Below are positions 7,871 to 12,895 of a DNA stretch of 12,895 nucleotides, in pieces. Numbering within the stretch: the stretch's first letter is position 1; every line of letters starts with the position of its first letter. The stretch is taken from positions 1 through 12,895 of the forward strand of contig DATEMD010000050.1 in assembly GCA_035275845.1 (NCBI GenBank). Reading direction: 5' to 3'. Source of the stretch: REEB95 sp035275845. GTDB taxonomy: Bacteria; Pseudomonadota; Alphaproteobacteria; ATCC43930; CGMCC-115725. The translations under genes were made by a program, and so were the position numbers. The notes beneath the pieces are model-generated. The model was not told the origin of the DNA. It did not search any database and saw nothing but the letters and a program-made list of their open reading frames with translations.

Positions 7871-7982
7871 CAAAACCGCACTCCCGCGACCCCGAACGGC
7901 GGCTACATTAGCAAAAAACGGCCAAAAACAGGCTTTAAAAGCGCGGCAATGCGCCCCTGTGACCGAATCGCCAACGGCCGAA
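7871..7982 (-). other. 112-bp T-rich gap between cdsA and rseP, where dxr is absent
   Basis: No coding sequence is supported here. Read on the minus strand it holds a weak hairpin (GCGC-ATTGCC-GCGC, about 7943-7956, extendable only through G-U pairs) running into TTTTAAAG. Runs GTTTTTGG and GTTTTTTGC follow, which stand out in this high-GC cluster. It could be a weak terminator, an A/T-rich promoter region for rseP-bamA, or scar sequence from loss of dxr. No convincing -35/-10 pair with normal spacing was found, so function is left open. Confidence 0.35.
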
Positions 7983-8775
7983 TTAGCGCCATTGCAGCGG
8001 TGTCGCGCTGGTCGCCAGGATCAGCACGGCGAGCGTCAGGGACGCCGCCAACAGGCTGTCGAGTCGATCCAATAAGCCGCCATGACCAGGGATCAGACCG
8101 CCCGTGTCTTTGACGTTGAAGCGTCGCTTCGCCATGGATTCGACGAGATCGCCGAGCTGGGCGGCGATGCCAAGCAGCACGCTCGCGAGCACGACGACCG
8201 TCACCGTGCCACCGACCAGCGCGGCTGCACCCCAGCCGACGAGCGCGGCACCGGCGAGACCACCGATAAAGCCAGCCCAGGTTTTGTTGGGCGACAAGGC
8301 CGGCGCGAGTTTGGGTCCACCGATGGCACGGCCGACGGCGTAAGCGGCGATGTCGACGGCCCAGACCAGCGCCAGTAGCCACATTGCTGTGGCACGGCCA
8401 CCGTGCGCGGCGACCCACAAAAAGCCGATGCAGCCAAGCGCCAGCCACAACGTCCCGCCGGCCGCCCAGAGCGGCGCTGGTCCAGTACGGCCGACTGTTT
8501 GGGCGCCGACCGCTGCCGCACCCATCACGGCAACCGCACAGGCGGCGGCCGGATAGGCAAAGGCGGCCAGCACGGCGGCGGCAAGCGGCGTGGCGACGAT
8601 GAGCGCGCGGCGCTGTTCCGGGCCGCCGTTCACCAGTCGCGCCCATTCGATACCCATGCCGGCGGCTGCGGCGGCAACAAGCGCCGGCAACCACGGCCAG
8701 CCGTACCACACAGCGGCAAGCGCCGGCGGCATCAGCACCAGCGCGGAGACGATACGAAGCGTCAGAACGTTCGCG

Positions 8776-8789
<14 letters not shown>
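7983..8789 (-). CDS. cdsA: phosphatidate cytidylyltransferase CdsA (CDP-diacylglycerol synthase)
   Basis: Integral inner-membrane enzyme that turns phosphatidic acid and CTP into CDP-diacylglycerol, the precursor of all phospholipids in the cell. The 268 residues contain about eight hydrophobic segments. The family signature is complete near the C-terminus: S219, KR, KDTGGLIPGHGGLLDRLD (227-244); also WAVDIAAYAVGR (143-154), SPNKTW (166-171) and QLGD (211-214). Family proteins are usually about 270-285 residues. The only start that keeps the N-terminal RIVSALVL segment is a TTG at 8789, which overlaps the uppS stop by 14 bp and has no clear Shine-Dalgarno, so initiation probably depends on ribosomes finishing uppS. 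Function is certain, start codon less so. Confidence 0.92.
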
Positions 8790-9510
<721 letters not shown>

Positions 9511-9519
9511 CGTCGAGAA

Positions 9520-10080
9520 CTACACCTGCAGGATTTCTTTGTCTTTTTGATGGAGCATCTCGTCGACGCGCTTGATCGTCGCGTCGGTCAGGTTCTGGAT
9601 GTCCTTGTCGAGCTTGCGGTGCTGATCCTCCGAGATCTTGCCGTCTTTTTCCTGCTTCTTGAGGCCGTCGAGACCTTCGCGCCTGACGTTGCGGACGGCC
9701 ACACGCGCCTGTTCGGCATAGCGCGCCGTCACCTTGGTCATTTCCTTGCGCCGCTCTTCGCTCAGGTCGGGCACCGGCACGCGCACAAGTTGACCGTCAA
9801 CTTGCGGGTTCAAGCCGAGATTGGCTTCGCGGATCGCCTTTTCCACCGCCTTGACGAGACCTTTGTCCCACACCTGCACGATGATCAGCCGCGGTTCAGG
9901 CGCGCTGACCGAACCAACCTGATTCATCGGCATCGATTGACCGTAGCCATCGACCCGCACCGGATCGAGCAGGCTCGGCGACGCGCGGCCGGTACGAAGC
10001 CCCGCGAATTCCTTGCGCAGCACATCGAGTGTGCCGTCCATACGCTTGCGCAACGCGCTGACAACTGGATCTTCGCTCAC
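9520..10080 (-). CDS. frr: ribosome recycling factor Frr
   Basis: With EF-G it splits the post-termination ribosome so the subunits can be reused. The 186 residues match the usual length (185 in E. coli). Domain I, the three-helix bundle, comprises about 1-30 (LRKEFAGLRTGRASPSLLDP) and 105-186 (SEERRKEMTKV, VAVRNVRREGLDGLKK, ISEDQHRKLDKDIQNLTD); domain II is the small beta domain between. The start is GTG, and its GTGA overlaps the pyrH stop by 4 bp, so it is almost certainly coupled to pyrH translation. No anomaly seen. Confidence 0.97.
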   Translation of the reverse strand: MSEDPVVSALRKRMDGTLDVLRKEFAGLRTGRASPSLLDPVRVDGYGQSMPMNQVGSVSAPEPRLIIVQVWDKGLVKAVEKAIREANLGLNPQVDGQLVRVPVPDLSEERRKEMTKVTARYAEQARVAVRNVRREGLDGLKKQEKDGKISEDQHRKLDKDIQNLTDATIKRVDEMLHQKDKEILQV

Positions 10081-10826
10081 GGCGTTTCCTCAATGACAGT
10101 GAAACGGCCCTTGCCCGTGACAGCGTCGGCGAGCGAGCCGGGTTGATGGATGGAGAAGACCAGGATCGGAATGTGGTTCTCGCGCGCCAGCGACACGGCC
10201 GCAGCGTCCATCACCTGCAAATCTTTCGACAGCACGTCGTGATAGCTGAGCCGTTCGAAGCGCGCGGCCTTTTTGTCCTTATTCGGATCGGCGGTGTAGA
10301 CGCCATCGACCTTGGTCGCCTTCAAGAGCGCCTGGCATTCGGTCTCGGAGGCACGCAGCGCCGCCGCGGTGTCCGTGGTGAAGAACGGGTTGCCGGTGCC
10401 AGCGGCGAAGATCACGGCACGGCCCTTTTCCATGTGGCGGATGGCGCGACGCCTTATATACGGCTCGCATACCGCTTGCATCGAGATCGCCGACTGCACA
10501 CGCGTCGGCACGCCGATGTGCTCGAGCGCCGACTGCATGGCGAGCGAATTGATGATGGTGGCGAGCATTCCCATGTAGTCGCCGGTCGCGCGATCGATGC
10601 CGGCGCCCTCGCCCGCCAGACCGCGGAAGATGTTGCCACCGCCGATCACCAAGGCAACCTGAACGCCCATGGCGTGCACCGATTTCACCTCGGCGGCAAG
10701 GCGCTGGACGATCTTGGGATCGAGGCCGTAACCCTGATCGCCCATCAACGCCTCGCCCGACAGCTTCAGCAGGACGCGGCGGAATTTGGCGGCAGGCGCG
10801 ACGGCCCGGGCAGGTTCAGCGGCCAT
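10077..10826 (-). CDS. pyrH: uridylate kinase PyrH (UMP kinase)
   Basis: Phosphorylates UMP to UDP with ATP; a hexameric cytosolic amino-acid-kinase-fold enzyme typically activated by GTP and inhibited by UTP. Numbered from ATG 10826 (249 residues): KLSGEAL (21-27), GGGNIFRG (62-69), ATGDYMGMLAT (80-90), GTGNPFFTTDTAAALRA (143-159) and DGVYTADP (174-181), all canonical. An in-frame TTG two codons upstream (10832) is less likely; a weak GAGAG sits about 8 nt before the ATG. The roughly 15-residue Ala-rich N-terminal extension before FRRVLLKLSG is longer than in E. coli. It is separated from tsf by about 150 bp holding a repeat and a possible promoter, so pyrH may begin a separately adjustable transcript. 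Confidence 0.96.
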   Translation of the reverse strand: MAAEPARAVAPAAKFRRVLLKLSGEALMGDQGYGLDPKIVQRLAAEVKSVHAMGVQVALVIGGGNIFRGLAGEGAGIDRATGDYMGMLATIINSLAMQSALEHIGVPTRVQSAISMQAVCEPYIRRRAIRHMEKGRAVIFAAGTGNPFFTTDTAAALRASETECQALLKATKVDGVYTADPNKDKKAARFERLSYHDVLSKDLQVMDAAAVSLARENHIPILVFSIHQPGSLADAVTGKGRFTVIEETP

Positions 10827-10864
10827 GTTCAACGCTCTCGCACGGTTCTCATCGGACGGCGCGG

Positions 10865-10893
10865 ATCATACATCATGCGCGCCGCCGGGATAA
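10865..10893 (-). promoter_or_regulatory. possible sigma-70-type promoter for pyrH
   Basis: On the minus strand, TTATCC (10893-10888) and TATGAT (10870-10865, five of six matches to the consensus -10) are separated by exactly 17 nt. Initiation would fall near 10858, giving a leader of about 32 nt to the pyrH ATG. The -35 is poor (three of six). A 6-bp inverted repeat, CATCGC/GCGATG (10895-10900 and 10910-10915, loop 9), lies just upstream of the -35 and could be an operator or chance. Only sequence likeness supports this. Confidence 0.35.
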
Positions 10894-10918
10894 GCATCGC
10901 TCATTAGCCGCGATGATA

Positions 10919-10956
10919 CCCCCTCACCCTGCCCTCTCCCCCTTCGAAGCCGAGGG
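10919..10956. repeat. REP-like intergenic repeat (CCCTCACCCTGCCCTCTCCCCC type)
   Basis: The plus strand holds CCCCTCACCCTGCCCTCTCC followed by CCCTTCGAAGCCGAGGG. CCCTC (10932-10936) can pair with GAGGG (10952-10956), and CTTCGAAG inside is a perfect palindrome. Strings of this 'cctcaccct..ccctctcccc' type recur in intergenic regions of many proteobacteria (family recognised from memory, not searched). It lies 20 bp past the tsf stop. There is no trailing T-run on the minus strand, so it does not look like an intrinsic terminator, though it may stabilise the 3' end of rpsB-tsf mRNA. Confidence 0.5.
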
Positions 10957-10975
10957 AAATGAAGAGAAGCCGCCG

Positions 10976-11902
10976 TCAGCGTTTGGCGACGGCAGCGACC
11001 TCAGCCGCGAAATCGGTGGCTTCTTTTTCGATCCCTTCGCCCAGCGCAAAGCGCGCGAATCCGGCGAGCTTGAGCGGCGCACCCGACTCCTTGGCCACCG
11101 ACTCGACGACCTTGCTAACTCGGCTTTCGCCGTCGACGACGTAGACCTGCTCGAGGAGAACGGTGTCCTCATAGAACTTCTTGAGCCGGCCCTCGACCAT
11201 CTTGTCGATGATGTTGTCGGGCTTGCCCGAGGCTTTGGCCTGTTCGCGCAGCACGCCGCGCTCGCGCTCGAGGTCCTTGGCGTCGACCGATCCGGTGTCG
11301 AGATAGCGCGGATTGGCGGCGGCCACGTGCATCGCGAGGTTACGGCCGGCGGCGTTGAGCTTGTCGGCCAGAGCATCCGACCCGAGCGCGACCAATACGC
11401 CGATCTTGCCGAGACCGGGCGCCAGCGCCGAATGCATGTAGGCGACGACCGCACCCTTCGCCACGGCGAGCCGCTTGGCGCGACGCAGACTCATGTTCTC
11501 GCCGATGGTGGCGATCATGTGCGTCAGTTCCTCGCCGACGGTTCGGCCGCTGTCAGGGAACGGCGCGGCCTTGAGCGCCTCGACGTCGTCGCCTTTGTCG
11601 AGCGCGATCTGTGCCACGGTGCGAACGTAGTTCTGGAAAGTCTCGTTGCGTGCGACGAAATCGGTCTCGGCGTTGACCTCGACCAACGCGCCGACGTTGC
11701 CCTTGACCGCGACACCGACCAAGCCTTCGCTGGCGACGCGACCGGCTTTCTTCGCCGCGGCGGCGAGACCTTTTTTGCGCAGCCAATCGACCGCGCCTTC
11801 GAGATCGCCTTGCGTCTCGGCCAAGGCGCGCTTGCAATCCATCATGCCGGCGCCGGTTTTCTCGCGCAGGTCCTTCACCAGCGCGGCGGTGACTTCAGCC
11901 AT
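10976..11902 (-). CDS. tsf: translation elongation factor EF-Ts
   Basis: Nucleotide exchange factor that regenerates EF-Tu-GTP from EF-Tu-GDP. The 308 residues show the N-terminal UBA-like domain (1-55, VKDLREKTGAGMMDCKRAL) and the EF-Tu-contacting TDFVAR motif at 80-85, followed by FQNYV. The two core subdomains follow, with KIGVLVAL and the coiled-coil insert around 210-250 (ERERGVLREQAKASGKP, IIDKMVEGRLKKFYED). Length is typical for alphaproteobacteria and somewhat longer than in E. coli (283). The ATG has AAGGA about 9 nt upstream and lies 30 bp after the rpsB stop, the usual rpsB-tsf operon arrangement. Confidence 0.97.
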   Translation of the reverse strand: MAEVTAALVKDLREKTGAGMMDCKRALAETQGDLEGAVDWLRKKGLAAAAKKAGRVASEGLVGVAVKGNVGALVEVNAETDFVARNETFQNYVRTVAQIALDKGDDVEALKAAPFPDSGRTVGEELTHMIATIGENMSLRRAKRLAVAKGAVVAYMHSALAPGLGKIGVLVALGSDALADKLNAAGRNLAMHVAAANPRYLDTGSVDAKDLERERGVLREQAKASGKPDNIIDKMVEGRLKKFYEDTVLLEQVYVVDGESRVSKVVESVAKESGAPLKLAGFARFALGEGIEKEATDFAAEVAAVAKR

Positions 11903-11932
11903 AGTTCGGTTCCTTGTGGCGACGGAATTCGG

Positions 11933-12715
<783 letters not shown>

Positions 12716-12744
12716 CGAAGGCATCCTTTCTCCGGTTAGTCCGC

Positions 12745-12826
12745 CGCGGGGCGTGTGAACCGGCCTTTTGGGCCAGCACCGGAACGGCGTCTCGTCCTTG
12801 ATGCGGGACGAGAGCCAAACCCCGCG
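12745..12826 (-). promoter_or_regulatory. structured rpsB 5' leader, candidate S2 autoregulatory element
   Basis: Three pairings nest in the rpsB leader. An outer stem CGCGGGG/CCCCGCG (12820-12826 with 12745-12751, 7 bp perfect) encloses two hairpins. The first is 8 bp, TCTCGTCC/GGACGAGA (12806-12813 with 12790-12797, 8-nt loop). The second is 6 bp, CTGGCC/GGCCGG with one G-U pair (12771-12776 with 12760-12765, loop CAAAA). Together they make a three-way junction about 30 nt before the start codon. E. coli rpsB-tsf is known to be repressed by S2 through its leader; whether this unrelated-looking leader does the same is inference. No T-run follows, so it is not a terminator. Confidence 0.45.
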
Positions 12827-12850
12827 TGTGGGTTGTTGAAAAGTGGGCTT

Positions 12851-12879
12851 TAGATAGGGGAAAGCGGGCGGGAAAGCAA
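12851..12879 (-). promoter_or_regulatory. likely promoter of the rpsB operon
   Basis: On the minus strand TTGCTT (12879-12874) and TATCTA (12856-12851) are separated by 17 nt. Matches to the sigma-70 consensus are three of six each, modest but usual for alphaproteobacterial housekeeping promoters, and the site sits upstream of the structured leader. Initiation would be near 12844, giving a 5' leader of about 130 nt. The remaining 16 bases to the window edge show nothing recognisable. Confidence 0.45.
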
Positions 12880-12895
12880 GATCACCGTCGCCCCG

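Noticed and set aside
7936..7962. Intrinsic terminator between cdsA and rseP
   Set aside because: Only four strong base pairs, extended by G-U pairs, before a short T-run that is itself part of the stem; too weak to call.
10919..10956. Intrinsic terminator after tsf
   Set aside because: The hairpin is only 5 bp with a long loop and no T-run on the minus strand; better described as a REP-like repeat.

Overview
This window is the housekeeping cluster of an alphaproteobacterium that links translation factors to the cell envelope. Every supported gene lies on the minus strand, so transcription runs from the right end (about 12,895) to the left. In transcription order the genes are rpsB, tsf, pyrH, frr, uppS, cdsA, rseP (mmpA), bamA, skp, lpxD, fabZ, lpxA and a fused lpxI-lpxB that runs off the left edge. 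The alphaproteobacterial assignment rests on three things: LpxI is used in place of LpxH between lpxA and lpxB, the RseP is a one-PDZ MmpA-like protease, and the gene order and high GC fit (GC judged by eye, not counted).

Right part (12,895 to 8,776): a likely promoter and a structured 5' leader precede rpsB (ribosomal protein S2) and tsf (EF-Ts). A gap of about 150 bp with a REP-like repeat and a possible promoter follows. Then come pyrH (UMP kinase), frr (ribosome recycling factor) and uppS (undecaprenyl diphosphate synthase), tightly packed, and cdsA (CDP-diacylglycerol synthase), which probably starts at a TTG inside uppS. The gene dxr, which commonly sits near this point in related clusters, is missing; a 112-bp T-rich gap lies there instead.

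Left part (7,870 to 1): the site-2 protease RseP/MmpA and the outer-membrane assembly core BamA are followed by the periplasmic chaperone Skp. Next are the lipid A genes lpxD, fabZ and lpxA. Stop and start codons overlap by 1 base at bamA/skp and skp/lpxD, by 8 bases at lpxD/fabZ and by 14 bases at lpxA/lpxI, so translational coupling is likely through most of the cluster.

The most striking feature is at the left edge. From the ATG at 1406 one open frame reads through a complete LpxI (UDP-2,3-diacylglucosamine pyrophosphatase), a linker of about 11 residues, and then the N-terminal half of LpxB (lipid A disaccharide synthase), with no stop codon before base 1. I translated this stretch by hand, line by line. 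LpxI makes lipid X from UDP-diacylglucosamine, and LpxB joins lipid X to a second UDP-diacylglucosamine, so the fusion would tether two consecutive steps that share a substrate. The cluster supplies the acyltransferases before this step (LpxA, LpxD), the dehydratase tied to the same hydroxyacyl-ACP pool (FabZ), and the machinery that builds the outer membrane (BamA, Skp, RseP).

No intergenic stretch exceeds about 180 bp. I see no tRNA, rRNA, insertion sequence, CRISPR array or phage gene. Long plus-strand open frames are antisense shadows of the minus-strand genes.
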